A DNA stretch of 20,129 nucleotides from JABDCI01 sp964475835 (GCA_964475835.1 CAYYYL010000046.1:1-20129), one strand, 5' to 3'; shown: positions 6,306-15,027, counted from the first letter of the stretch. Translations and numbers: made by a program. Notes: a model not told the origin generated them from the sequence alone.

Positions 6306-9300
6306 TTATTTGAGATACTTCTGAAACACGGGGGTTTCCTGCAGGATACCGAATCGCGGCTCCACTTTGGCATTTTGCGTGAGGTTTCCGTCAAGTTTCA
6401 ACGCACGCTCCAGGTGAACCGCCCCGTCATTGGTTTTATTGAGACTGCATTCCACAGCCGCCAGGTTGAACCAGGCAACCGCATTCTTGGGATCCCGTTC
6501 CACCAATTGCTGGAGAAGCGAGTAAAGACGATCCGGGCGGTTATTCTGTGCGTAGATCTGCAACGCAGTCTGCCACCAACCGATGTTCACAGGATGATCC
6601 TTCAGAAAGCGATCGATCACTTCATCCGACTGGGGGGTTTTGAGCCTCTGGGCCAGAATCTGTGCATACTGGAAGATATAATTTGGATCATCCTTGCTGG
6701 TTTCGTAATAGGACGCCAGCTCCTGTTCCTTCTTCGCCATGGCCCGGAACTGTTGAACCTGGTTCAACACCTGGAGGGCTGCGGGATTGTAGGGATCGAG
6801 GTCTCTCCATTCCTCACAATTTTGCACCGCTTCATCAAATCGCTCCGACGACACGAGAAATTCTGCAAGCCGCGACCTTGCCTCCGCACTGGAGGGATAG
6901 AGAGCGATGGATTCGCGACAGGCCTGCTCCGCCTCGGGCCCCATTTTCCGGAACAGATAGAGACCTGCAAGGGAACTCCGCAGCTTGGAATAGGACTTTC
7001 GCGCCACATCGTCACGAAGAAACCCGGGGTTGCGCATGAGATCCGCCACCAGATTTTTCCAATACTCCATGTCTTTGCGAACCGCATTGGGGTCAATCAC
7101 CGGGGTCGGCTCCTTGTTCAGCTTCATGATCAACCCGAACGGCTCCAAATAAGGATACATCCACTGGATCGGATAACTTTCCTCGAGATAAAAGGTGTGT
7201 TTATCCTTATTACGGTCAAAAATCCACTTGGCGATGGCTCCATTGATGGCAAATACGCCCTCGATACCCTGCACATTCGCGCGCATCGCCTTTCCCGTCT
7301 CATCCTTCTCCAGCACAAACCCTGCCGCCCCATTACTGGACTGAACGACCTGACTGAAGATCTCATTGAACTGGCCGTCATCCGGAAGAATCAACGGCTC
7401 CTTCGGATAGAGCTTCTCCCGTCCAAGAAAACTCTGGGCTGAGGCACTGTAGCGTTTGCCGAGGCGGTCAAGCCAGGAATCGGAGGGCGAAAGTTCACAC
7501 GCGCCCATCCTGGGACGGGACACATCGTAATGATCGCGGATATAGTGAAGGTAAGTGTTATCTGCAAGCGCGTTCTGGGTGATGATGTAGAGATCGCGGC
7601 GGTCAAATTTTGGATCATTCCTCCAACGTTCAGGCTGAAAGCTTTCCACAAAAATCATATAAGTCGGAACGAAACGACCCGGATCCGTTCCACCATAGAC
7701 CACAGCATCCCGATCCATGTCCTTGAGCATGTCATGGCCATAGCGCCAGCCAAAATCATGCCCCCGCATTTCGCTATCCTTCCAATTTGTGCAAAGGGGA
7801 ATGGCCGGTATCAAGTATCCCAGAACCAGCACCCCCACCGGGAGGAAACGCGAAGTCACGATCATCCCCAGCAGAATGCCACCGGCAAGAACAAGCCAAC
7901 TCGTCTGGATCGCCCAGGTTTTATCGTAATGAACCCCCACCAGGGTGAGTCCGCTGAAAACAACAAGAAAACCACCCAGCAGTACCCACCAAGAACGCAA
8001 GTTTTGGGCAAAATACGGAAGAAGAATCGCTCCAAGGCCAATCCACAACGCATAGACACCATGAGCCAGGGAATAAAACACCCGATTGATAAACACCGAT
8101 TGCACATCGAATTTGGGGTTTAATAGAAACACCAGCAACAACCCCATCAGGGCAAAGCAGGCGACGGAAAAAATGAGATACTCTTTTTCCTTTTCCCGGG
8201 ACTCATTTCCAAGATTGAAGACAAAGATGGTGGTGAGTGCGGCGATGCCAAGCAGGGTTAGCGGAAGGCTGAAGTTTTCCTGCAAATCCTTGAAGAACAG
8301 ATTGTACTGATCCTTGAGGCGGGCCACCTTGCGGAGAAGCGTTTCCCCGTCCCGCTCCACCCGGATCCGCTCATACTGACCACGGGTGATGTGATGCCGG
8401 AATCCCTCCAGGGTCTTCGTATAACCCCAGTTCATGGGGGGATTGGTCGCGGAGGAAAGCGGCATGTAAAGATACACACTCGCTCCCGCTGCAAACATGC
8501 TGAAACTCAGAAGGAATGGGGCCAGACTTCTCAGAGCCCTCCCCTTCTCCCCAAGATCATAAAGGACAAACAAAACAGCCAGCCCCAACAGAAAAATCGC
8601 GAGAATCAGCCATGCTCCCCGGGTGGTGCTCCAAAAGCTCAAACTATTCCAGGTCGACCATGGCGCGGTATCGAGGAAGATGGCCATCCCCACACATCCG
8701 ATGACCGATGTCGTCAACCCGCTGATCACATTTCGGATGCTCGCAGCATGGGGATCCAATAGGAAAAGCACCACCGCGATCAGAAGCAGCCCTGCCACCA
8801 GAATCCACATGAACCACAATCCGCTCTGCCAGGCGAAGATCGCCGTCACCACCCCCCCCAGAAACGCCGTGTCGCGGCAAAGAACGCGATCAGCTACGAA
8901 AAAGGCGTAAAGAAATGCAGGGGCGCTGACAAGAAGGGTCTGGTGGTTGGTGATGCCGAGTCCAAAGGTCAGGCCCACCAGACACGGCCACCGCCACTGT
9001 TTCGGCGAATCAAACATTCGCAACACCAACAGGCAGAGACTGGTGAAAAAGAATCCGTTGAGGGTATACACCTCCGCTATGACTGCCTGCGACCAGACTG
9101 TATCGATGAAGGCAAATACCAGCCCCGCCACCACCCCCCCCATGAGCACCAGGGAATCTCTGGAAATGCCGGGCACCTCAAAATCTTTGAAGGCCTCCAG
9201 ATTCCACAGCCTTCGCCCAATCTTGCAGGTGATCAGAGTCAGCATGCCGACGGCCAGTGAACCATAGAATGCCGACATCAGATTGCCACGCCACGCGGCA

Positions 9301-9521
9301 TTTCCGAACGGAATGATTCTTTCAAAGATGTTCGCGGAAATCGCCCATATGGGATAGCCCGGAGGATGGGGAACCCCCCAGTTGTAGGCAGCCGTCAGAA
9401 ATTCCCCGGAATCCTCCAACGTCACATTGGGAGCGAGTGTCCACAGATAGACTCCAAACGAGATCAACGTGGTGATCCAGAAACCACGCCACTCAAGCCG
9501 TGTAAAATAGGAGTTTTTCAT
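6306..9521 (-). CDS. DUF2723 (TMEM260-like) membrane glycosyltransferase with C-terminal TPRs
   Basis: This 1071-residue protein has the DUF2723 signature at its N-terminus. After the first membrane segment (about 14-30) comes VTLEDSGEF with the acidic DSGE at 37-40, then HPPGYP at 52-57. In GT-C enzymes acidic residues in this first external loop are catalytic. About a dozen hydrophobic segments fill residues 1-570. A soluble domain follows (about 570-840). TPR-like repeats occupy about 850-1071, for example ACRESIALYPSSAEARSRLAE and AWFNLAAVECSLNKTNDGAV. The vertebrate relative TMEM260 O-mannosylates plexin and receptor-kinase ectodomains. The bacterial substrate and sugar are unknown, and the donor is presumably a polyprenyl-phosphate sugar. 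The gene follows the GT2 donor-synthase-like gene by 99 bases and precedes glyS by 13. Family call is good; specificity is inference. Confidence 0.87.
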   Translation of the reverse strand: MKNSYFTRLEWRGFWITTLISFGVYLWTLAPNVTLEDSGEFLTAAYNWGVPHPPGYPIWAISANIFERIIPFGNAAWRGNLMSAFYGSLAVGMLTLITCKIGRRLWNLEAFKDFEVPGISRDSLVLMGGVVAGLVFAFIDTVWSQAVIAEVYTLNGFFFTSLCLLVLRMFDSPKQWRWPCLVGLTFGLGITNHQTLLVSAPAFLYAFFVADRVLCRDTAFLGGVVTAIFAWQSGLWFMWILVAGLLLIAVVLFLLDPHAASIRNVISGLTTSVIGCVGMAIFLDTAPWSTWNSLSFWSTTRGAWLILAIFLLGLAVLFVLYDLGEKGRALRSLAPFLLSFSMFAAGASVYLYMPLSSATNPPMNWGYTKTLEGFRHHITRGQYERIRVERDGETLLRKVARLKDQYNLFFKDLQENFSLPLTLLGIAALTTIFVFNLGNESREKEKEYLIFSVACFALMGLLLVFLLNPKFDVQSVFINRVFYSLAHGVYALWIGLGAILLPYFAQNLRSWWVLLGGFLVVFSGLTLVGVHYDKTWAIQTSWLVLAGGILLGMIVTSRFLPVGVLVLGYLIPAIPLCTNWKDSEMRGHDFGWRYGHDMLKDMDRDAVVYGGTDPGRFVPTYMIFVESFQPERWRNDPKFDRRDLYIITQNALADNTYLHYIRDHYDVSRPRMGACELSPSDSWLDRLGKRYSASAQSFLGREKLYPKEPLILPDDGQFNEIFSQVVQSSNGAAGFVLEKDETGKAMRANVQGIEGVFAINGAIAKWIFDRNKDKHTFYLEESYPIQWMYPYLEPFGLIMKLNKEPTPVIDPNAVRKDMEYWKNLVADLMRNPGFLRDDVARKSYSKLRSSLAGLYLFRKMGPEAEQACRESIALYPSSAEARSRLAEFLVSSERFDEAVQNCEEWRDLDPYNPAALQVLNQVQQFRAMAKKEQELASYYETSKDDPNYIFQYAQILAQRLKTPQSDEVIDRFLKDHPVNIGWWQTALQIYAQNNRPDRLYSLLQQLVERDPKNAVAWFNLAAVECSLNKTNDGAVHLERALKLDGNLTQNAKVEPRFGILQETPVFQKYLK

Positions 9522-9620
9522 GCGTCTTGATTTGAGATTCGAGGGATCCCCTCTCCTACCATCAAAAAGGGAAGCCTCAAGGACTAACCTTTAAGTGAAA
9601 CAACTGCAAGACCGGTCTCG

Positions 9621-10403
9621 TCATGTGGCCGGAGCAGAAGAAGACGCCCTTTTGGATCCAAAGGGCGATAAGATCCGCAGACGAGGAACCATCCACATCG
9701 CCTCCAGTACAATCTGCCGGTTCATTTTCGAAAGCGTTCCTGAGCCGTGGGGACGGTCCGTAAAAATAATGGGGATCTCGGCGAGTCGGAACCCCTCCCT
9801 CCAGGCACAGAAATTCATCTCGATCTGAAATCCATATCCATTGGACCGGATGCGATTCAGATCCAGCGTCTCAAGCACCCGTCGGCGAAAACATTTGAAC
9901 CCGCTGGTGGGATCCGAAAGCGGCATACCGGTCCAGAAACGCGTATACCAGGCCGCAAAAACGCTGAGAACCAGCCGCCCCAGCGGCCAGTTGATCACCC
10001 GCACACCACCGGCGTATCGGGACCCGATCACAAGATCATTTCCTTCCTCAATTTTTCGAATGAAATGGGGAATTTCTGCGGGATCATGAGAAAGATCGGC
10101 ATCCATTTCAAAAACGAAATCAAATCCTCGTTCCAGGGCCCACTTGAACCCTGTGACATAAGCCGTTCCCAATCCCATTTTTGAGGGGCGCTCGATCAAA
10201 TGAACGTTTGTACGGGATGCTGCGAGCTTGCGGATCCATTCGGCGGTGCCATCGGTCGAGTGATCGTCGATGAAAAGAAGGCTGAGCCCCGACAGTTCGG
10301 GTATTCGCGCAAGAAGCCGCTCCAGATTGCTGAATTCGTTGTAGGTGGGTATCACTACAAGGATTTTGCCACCTCCACCGGAGTCGGATGCTTGAACATT
10401 CAT
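9621..10403 (-). CDS. GT2 polyprenyl-phosphate mannose synthase-like (DPM1 type)
   Basis: This is a family 2 glycosyltransferase resembling dolichol-phosphate mannose synthase, which transfers mannose from GDP-mannose to a polyprenyl phosphate on the cytosolic membrane face. From the chosen ATG it is 260 residues. GT-A motifs are VVIPTYNEFSNLERLL, LFIDDHSTDGTAEW, the metal-binding MDADLSHDP, DLVIGSRYAGG, SGFKCFRRRVLE and the C-terminal GYGFQIEMNF. No C-terminal membrane helices are visible, so it resembles the short soluble DPM1 type. The ATG at 10403 lies 5 bases past the upstream permease stop. An in-frame TTG at 10430 would overlap that gene and add nine residues. Neither has a convincing ribosome site. 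Mannose versus glucose or another sugar cannot be fixed from sequence. Its position between a lipid-export permease and a GT-C transferase supports a donor-making role. Confidence 0.88.
   Translation of the reverse strand: MNVQASDSGGGGKILVVIPTYNEFSNLERLLARIPELSGLSLLFIDDHSTDGTAEWIRKLAASRTNVHLIERPSKMGLGTAYVTGFKWALERGFDFVFEMDADLSHDPAEIPHFIRKIEEGNDLVIGSRYAGGVRVINWPLGRLVLSVFAAWYTRFWTGMPLSDPTSGFKCFRRRVLETLDLNRIRSNGYGFQIEMNFCAWREGFRLAEIPIIFTDRPHGSGTLSKMNRQIVLEAMWMVPRLRILSPFGSKRASSSAPAT
9645..9667. other. hairpin in the 3' coding end of the GT2 gene
   Basis: CGCCCTTT (9645-9652) pairs perfectly with AAAGGGCG (9660-9667) around the 7-base loop TGGATCC. It ends about 24 bases before the GT2 stop codon. 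There is no T-tract, so it is not an obvious terminator. It may be an mRNA-stabilising or processing structure within the putative operon, or chance. Confidence 0.35.
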
Positions 10404-10408
10404 GAAAT

Positions 10409-11521
10409 TCACGCGCGCTGTTGTTTCCAAAGGAGATACAATCCCACTCCTTCAAAAACAAGATTGGGAATCCAGACAATAAATTCCGGATAGACGTGCG
10501 GATTGTTTTTGAAGCTTTCCGCAAGAATGATCAGGAAGTAGTAAAAAACCGCCAGGACAAGGCTGATAAGAATCCCCACGGACGTCTCGCGTCGTTGAAC
10601 CTGGATGCCCAGGGGAAGGGCGATCAGCACAAAGGCGATGCACGCCACGGAAAGGGCATTGCGTTTGTGAAGCTCGACAAGCATGGGAGTCGGGTGAATC
10701 CCCTGCCCCTTCAACTCCAGGGCCTGACGCCACAATTCGATGGAAGTGTAGTGATGAACCTCCTTCACGGCACGCCGTGAATCGACTAGCTTCGCAATAT
10801 CAATCTCGTATGGGTATTCGGCAGCGGTCATCGCCCATTTCCGCTTTTCCAGACTATCCGGATCCGAGGGGTCCCGCTGATCAATGGTCGCATTGTATAG
10901 GGTCAGCCGCACCTTCATCTGGTGGGTGTCGGAAGTCACCACCCCACGTTCCGCATGGACATCCTGCACCATCTCATCATTCTGCATCTTCATGATCCGC
11001 ACGTTTTTGAGCGTCTGATGGCGAATATCCCGCTTCGCGATAAAGATACGCGCATCGCCAAAGTTGAGATATTGCCCCTCCTCCAGGAGCGCGATGGGAT
11101 GGCGGAACGCGATTTCAAGGAAAGCCTGGTTGAACTGGTACTTCATCTTGGGGGCCAGGTCCGCATTCACATAGAGACAGAAAAACGAGCCCAGGGAGGC
11201 CACGCCAAGAACCGGCAACACCAGTTGTATAAAGCTCACCCCGCATGCGCGTGCCGCCGTCAGTTCATTGTCCGCCGAAAGCCGTCCCATCGCGAGCAAG
11301 GTCGCCGCCATCAACGCCATCGGCATGGAGAAGGAGAGAACGAACGGAAGCATGAGGACAAAGAAATGAAAAATCGTCAACACCCCTACACTCTGATTGG
11401 AGAGGAGAGAGACCACATCCTTGAACGTGTTTCCCAGCAAAAGGACGAAAGTGAAGATCGCCAGCGTCATCAACAGATTCAACACGAGCGCCCCAAGCAG
11501 ATAACGATAGAGAATCTTCAT
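10409..11521 (-). CDS. LptF/LptG family permease (YjgP/YjgQ)
   Basis: LptF and LptG form the inner-membrane part of the LptB2FGC transporter that extracts lipopolysaccharide and starts it across the periplasm. This 370-residue protein has the classic layout. Three membrane segments lie in the first third (about 9-29, 48-72, 98-122), with the conserved RLSADNELTAARACG stretch between the second and third. A periplasmic beta-rich domain follows (about 125-275). Three more membrane helices come near the C-terminus (about 284-304, 310-332, 342-362), with a positively charged loop IQVQRRETSVG. Whether it is the F or the G subunit cannot be settled here, and no second copy is in the window. It is on the same strand as the GT2 gene and 5 bases from its ATG. 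The gap to the upstream helicase gene is 85 bases. The start lacks a Shine-Dalgarno. Confidence 0.9.
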   Translation of the reverse strand: MKILYRYLLGALVLNLLMTLAIFTFVLLLGNTFKDVVSLLSNQSVGVLTIFHFFVLMLPFVLSFSMPMALMAATLLAMGRLSADNELTAARACGVSFIQLVLPVLGVASLGSFFCLYVNADLAPKMKYQFNQAFLEIAFRHPIALLEEGQYLNFGDARIFIAKRDIRHQTLKNVRIMKMQNDEMVQDVHAERGVVTSDTHQMKVRLTLYNATIDQRDPSDPDSLEKRKWAMTAAEYPYEIDIAKLVDSRRAVKEVHHYTSIELWRQALELKGQGIHPTPMLVELHKRNALSVACIAFVLIALPLGIQVQRRETSVGILISLVLAVFYYFLIILAESFKNNPHVYPEFIVWIPNLVFEGVGLYLLWKQQRA

Positions 11522-11606
11522 CGAACAATGATGCGGTGATGAGCTGGGATCGCTACGAGATGTACCGTCGCGCGGCCTGAATACAAGTTTTTCCGGGAAG
11601 GAAACA

Positions 11607-14600
11607 TCAAATTCCCGCCCTGCACAAATGAATGTAGGTGCACCGGCGGCAGGCTTCGGCCGTTTGATTTTCGGAAATACGGTGAAAATCGAGACCCGAC
11701 ACCTTGTGAGCCACCTCCTTCACCCGCCCTCCCATTTCTGCAGCATGGCTCTCATTGAGTTCAAACTCGTGAGAACGTTCAGGATCCCGAAGGTAGATCA
11801 CCCGGCCGCGCGTGATTGGTTTGGGCTGCCCTGAGACTTCATTCAGAAGTTTGTAGAATCGAAATTGGTCCCAATGCTCCCCGTCTGAATTTTTCGTGCG
11901 TCCAAAAAACTCATTTTCCGTTTTGGGTCTCCCGGTCTTGTAGTCCAGGACCAACCATGTACCATCCGGCAACTGATCTACCCGATCAAACTTCCCCGAG
12001 AGGCGGATTTCCTCACCCTCGGATTTATTTTCCGAACGGTAAATGGCATTCGCGACCGCAAGTTCTGTTTCCAGCACGCGGGGGGGTGGTTGGGCAAGGC
12101 ACCACTCGTGAAAGCGATTTAAATCCTCCCTTCCCAGTTTTTCCAATTCTTCCAGATCCAGGTTCGACTCTAGGATCTGCAAATTCAACTGATCCTGGTA
12201 TATCCCCAAAAGGGTTTTTTCATCCGGCCACCTTCCCGTCACCTTCACTTCGTTGAAAAATCGCCGAAGAGCCTCATGCACCACCGTTCCATAGATAAGG
12301 GCGCGATCCGGTCGTGCCGGAATCTGGAACAGGTGCTGGTATAGAAAGAGCCGGGGGCATGTTTCGTAGTGGTACATCGCGGTGGCACTCAGGCGGAGGC
12401 GTCGAACCTGCTCGAGAAGAAATTCCTGCATGGGTCTGCCCCAGGGAAGGGGATGGAGCTGAATCCTGGCCATTTCAGGCCCCGAAAGGGGGACCGGCTC
12501 CTCCCAGACCATCTTCCCTGCGTGACGTTCCTTAAGTTCAGCCAGAAAGAGGGATTCATCCACGAATTCTCCGCGAAGATGAAGGGGACGGGTCACCACG
12601 AGATGTTCGCGTGCGCGGGTGACCGCCACATAAAGAAGGCGGCGTTCATCCTCCCTTCGATTCCATTCCTTGGAATCGGAATCGACCTCCTGGCCGCGAA
12701 AGACAAGCTCCGGGGGGATGGCGATGGAATCCGGCATCGCCCGACTGTCCTCCCAGTTGGAGGCCACCACCTGGCTTACCACCACCACCGCAAACTCCGA
12801 TCCCTTGGCCCGATGCGCCGTCATCAAAACGACTGCGTCCTCCTCGTCCTCCAACTCGATCGGGTCCACCTCCAATGCCACTCCATACCATTCCGCCAAT
12901 TCCACATGCCGGAGAAAATCCTCAAGGGAAGCCTTCGGATGAAGCCCCTCGAAATCGTGAACAAACCGTGTCAATCGACGCAGAGTCGCCACCGCCCCGG
13001 GCAACACACGCTCGTCTGCCTCTCCCGCTCCTTTGAGATAAAAACTCAGAAATCCACTCTGATGAACAAATTCCAAAAATGCATGCGAGAGGCTTTTCTT
13101 TTGGAAAGCAATGCGGGCTCCCTGGAGGAGGGTCCGCACCCGCAGAACCTTTTCCATGTCGACAAGGCCCGAACATGTCAAATCCGAAGAAAGCAGATCC
13201 CAGATCGATGTCCTTCCCCTCCGGGAAAGTTGATTCAACTGAGTGAGATCGGAAAAGGGGATTTCAAACGGGGGGAATGCGAGCGCATGGCTCAGAATCA
13301 ATCCATCCATGGGTTGCACCACCGCTCGGAGAAGCCCCAAAAGATTCTGCGCCTCCGGCGATGAGAGACAATCCTCATTCCCTGCAAGTCGAAAGGGAAT
13401 CCCATGCCGCCGCAACGCCTCCCCCATCTCGTGAAGCTCCCGGTTCCGGCGACAAAGAACGGCGATGTCGCTCCATCTCAACGAGGCGTCCGCAGCCTTG
13501 AAACGGGCGATCTCCCCCACCGTCCAAACCAGTTCGTTCTCCCGATCCGCACACGCCACAAATCGTGGCGCCCCCTTTCCCACACCCCGCCGTGACGATC
13601 TCAATCTCTTGTCCACATGAACACCCGAAAAAATCTCCCCGAACTCCCTCCCGGAATGCATCAGTTCATGGGCAAAATCGAGAATGGGTTGGGTGGACCG
13701 GTGGTTGTCGTTCAGCGTCACTACTGTGGCGTTCGGGTAACGCCAGACAAAATCCCGCATATTCTCAGAACAGGCCCCATGGAATCGAAAAATGGATTGG
13801 TCCTCGTCACCCACAACAAAGAGATTGGGGTCCTCCCCGGCCAAGGCATACAGGATCTCGTTCTGTGCCGAATTATTGTCCTGAAATTCATCGGCGTGGA
13901 GATAGTCATAAGTCTCCCTCACCTCGAGCAGAAAATCCTCCCGTTCCCGGAAAACATGGGATACCCAGAGAATCATGTCGTCGTAATCCATGAGACTTCG
14001 TCGGTAAAGCTCCTCATTGTACGCCTCGTACACCTTCCAGAATTCCTCAAGTTTGTGAGCCATCTTGAGGCGCCGCTCGGCCTTTCGGGTCTCCCCGACT
14101 TCACGTTTCATCGCCTCCACACAGTCGAGGAAAGACTCCTTCCGGATGGCCTCCCGCTTGACGACTGAGATCTTCGTTACGATCTCCTTCACATAATAGA
14201 AAATATCCCCCCGCTCCGTCCGTAGATGCTTCGGCCCCATTTTTTCAAGGGCTTCCCGAATGATTTTGTACCGGGTCACCTCATCTGCCGTCCGGATCTC
14301 GGGGGACCTTTCGAACACATCCGGGTGCCGTTGAATAAGTCGGTTGCAAAATCCGTGAAAGGTGAATATTGGCACCCCGCGTCCCTTCAGACCGGCTCGG
14401 GCCTGCAACCGTTGATGCATCTCCTCAGCCGCGTTATCCGTGAAGGTCAATGCAAGAATTCTCCCGGGATCAACCCCCTGGTGAAGAAGGTGAACAATCC
14501 TCTCCGTCAGAGTAAACGTCTTTCCCGTTCCCGGCCCCGCCAGAACCAGAACAGGCCCCACTAGGGATTCAATCGCCCGACGTTGGGAGGGATTTGGCTG

Positions 14601-14609
14601 GGGCTTCAT
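11607..14609 (-). CDS. UvrD-like DNA helicase fused to Fe-S RecB/AddB-type nuclease
   Basis: This 1000-residue superfamily 1A helicase has a C-terminal nuclease. Helicase motifs in order are Walker A GPGTGKT (25-31), TFTDNAAEEM (56-65), the DEFQD box (240-244), VGDEDQSIFRFHGA (266-279), LNDNHRST (299-306), LMTAHRAKGSEF (595-606) and RRLLYVAVTRAREHL (656-670). The nuclease has ATAMYHYETCPRLFLYQ (742-758), GTVVHE with the conserved His (774-779), GKFDRVD (872-878) and the PD-(D/E)XK core LVLDYKTGR (886-894). Cys 751, 987, 990 and 996 form the C...C-x2-C-x5-C pattern of AddB-type 4Fe-4S clusters. A role in double-strand-break end processing is likely, but whether it acts alone is unknown. I chose the ATG; a TTG immediately before it is also open. 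The start lies in a hairpin loop. Confidence 0.92.
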   Translation of the reverse strand: MKPQPNPSQRRAIESLVGPVLVLAGPGTGKTFTLTERIVHLLHQGVDPGRILALTFTDNAAEEMHQRLQARAGLKGRGVPIFTFHGFCNRLIQRHPDVFERSPEIRTADEVTRYKIIREALEKMGPKHLRTERGDIFYYVKEIVTKISVVKREAIRKESFLDCVEAMKREVGETRKAERRLKMAHKLEEFWKVYEAYNEELYRRSLMDYDDMILWVSHVFREREDFLLEVRETYDYLHADEFQDNNSAQNEILYALAGEDPNLFVVGDEDQSIFRFHGACSENMRDFVWRYPNATVVTLNDNHRSTQPILDFAHELMHSGREFGEIFSGVHVDKRLRSSRRGVGKGAPRFVACADRENELVWTVGEIARFKAADASLRWSDIAVLCRRNRELHEMGEALRRHGIPFRLAGNEDCLSSPEAQNLLGLLRAVVQPMDGLILSHALAFPPFEIPFSDLTQLNQLSRRGRTSIWDLLSSDLTCSGLVDMEKVLRVRTLLQGARIAFQKKSLSHAFLEFVHQSGFLSFYLKGAGEADERVLPGAVATLRRLTRFVHDFEGLHPKASLEDFLRHVELAEWYGVALEVDPIELEDEEDAVVLMTAHRAKGSEFAVVVVSQVVASNWEDSRAMPDSIAIPPELVFRGQEVDSDSKEWNRREDERRLLYVAVTRAREHLVVTRPLHLRGEFVDESLFLAELKERHAGKMVWEEPVPLSGPEMARIQLHPLPWGRPMQEFLLEQVRRLRLSATAMYHYETCPRLFLYQHLFQIPARPDRALIYGTVVHEALRRFFNEVKVTGRWPDEKTLLGIYQDQLNLQILESNLDLEELEKLGREDLNRFHEWCLAQPPPRVLETELAVANAIYRSENKSEGEEIRLSGKFDRVDQLPDGTWLVLDYKTGRPKTENEFFGRTKNSDGEHWDQFRFYKLLNEVSGQPKPITRGRVIYLRDPERSHEFELNESHAAEMGGRVKEVAHKVSGLDFHRISENQTAEACRRCTYIHLCRAGI

Positions 14610-14619
14610 CAAAGCCCCA
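14599..14619 (-). promoter_or_regulatory. hairpin with the helicase start codon in its loop
   Basis: On the minus strand TGGGGCTT (14619-14612) pairs perfectly with AAGCCCCA (14606-14599) around the loop TGATG, which contains the helicase ATG. Five G-C pairs make this strong for an 8-bp stem. The only G-rich stretch ahead of the start (TGGGG) is buried in the stem. It could limit or modulate translation initiation. It is not an intrinsic terminator because no T-run follows. Confidence 0.5.
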
Positions 14620-14758
14620 ATCTAAAAGGGTTGAATGGACCGTGCCAGACCTTTTATTGGATCCCATGCCTCACGAAGGAAGATGCCCTGCTTCGCGATC
14701 AAGACGAAGGAGGGCCTGCCATCCGCAGCTCAATACCGCAAGGCCGGAAAGCGAAGAA

Positions 14759-14833
14759 TGGTGCGCGCTGCAGGGTTCGAACCTGCGACTTCTTGCGTGT
14801 GAAGCAAGCGCTCTACCGCTGAGCTAAGCGCGC
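14759..14833 (-). tRNA. tRNA-Val (anticodon CAC)
   Basis: A full cloverleaf folds on the minus strand. The acceptor arm GCGCGCT pairs with AGCGCGC, and the D arm is GCTC/GAGC. The anticodon stem CTTGC/GCAAG has loop TTCACAC (anticodon CAC, reading GTG valine). The T arm is GCAGG-TTCGAAC-CCTGC. Discriminator A and CCA are encoded (14762-14759), giving 75 nucleotides. It lies upstream of the helicase gene on the same strand with a 149-base gap, so readthrough into that gene is possible. Confidence 0.97.
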
Positions 14834-14995
14834 CCGAAAGAACCCCCACTCAAACACCAATCCCCCCAACGAATCAAGTTCGAATCATTAATTCCTCCAT
14901 ACACCTCATCCACCCCTCCATCAATTTGCGTTTTGCAATGCCTATTTTTATTAGATCTCCTTATACAATTTGATAAAAAATCCTCAGGTTCCCAG

Positions 14996-15027
14996 TTGAC
15001 CCAACCGATAATCTCTTGTAGGCTACA
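14996..15027 (+). promoter_or_regulatory. candidate pseudopilin promoter with overlapping palindrome
   Basis: This sits in the 270-base gap between tRNA-Val and the pseudopilin gene, which is more AT-rich than its surroundings. TTGACC (14996-15001, 5/6 to -35 consensus) is followed after 17 bases by TAGGCT (15019-15024, 3/6). TGTAG-G-CTACA (15017-15027) is a perfect odd-length palindrome over the -10 and could be an operator. The rest of the gap (14834-14995, 15028-15103) shows nothing I can name beyond a CTTAAGT tandem pair just before the gene. Confidence 0.3.

Noticed and set aside
4928..6313. A 461-codon + strand open frame opposite glyS; similar long frames lie opposite the DUF2723 gene (6375-7442) and the helicase (12369-13364).
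   Set aside because: All are antisense to well-supported genes and show no motifs or start signals; shadows of the coding strand.
11539..11580. A 13-codon + strand micro-frame (MSWDRYEMYRRAA) in the gap between the permease and helicase genes.
   Set aside because: No ribosome site, no conservation evidence, and length well within chance expectation.
14583..14827. Two short + strand frames ending in CRVRTCDFLRVKQALYR and QGSNLRLLACEASALPLS.
   Set aside because: They are antisense translations of tRNA-Val and its flank, the same type of artefact.
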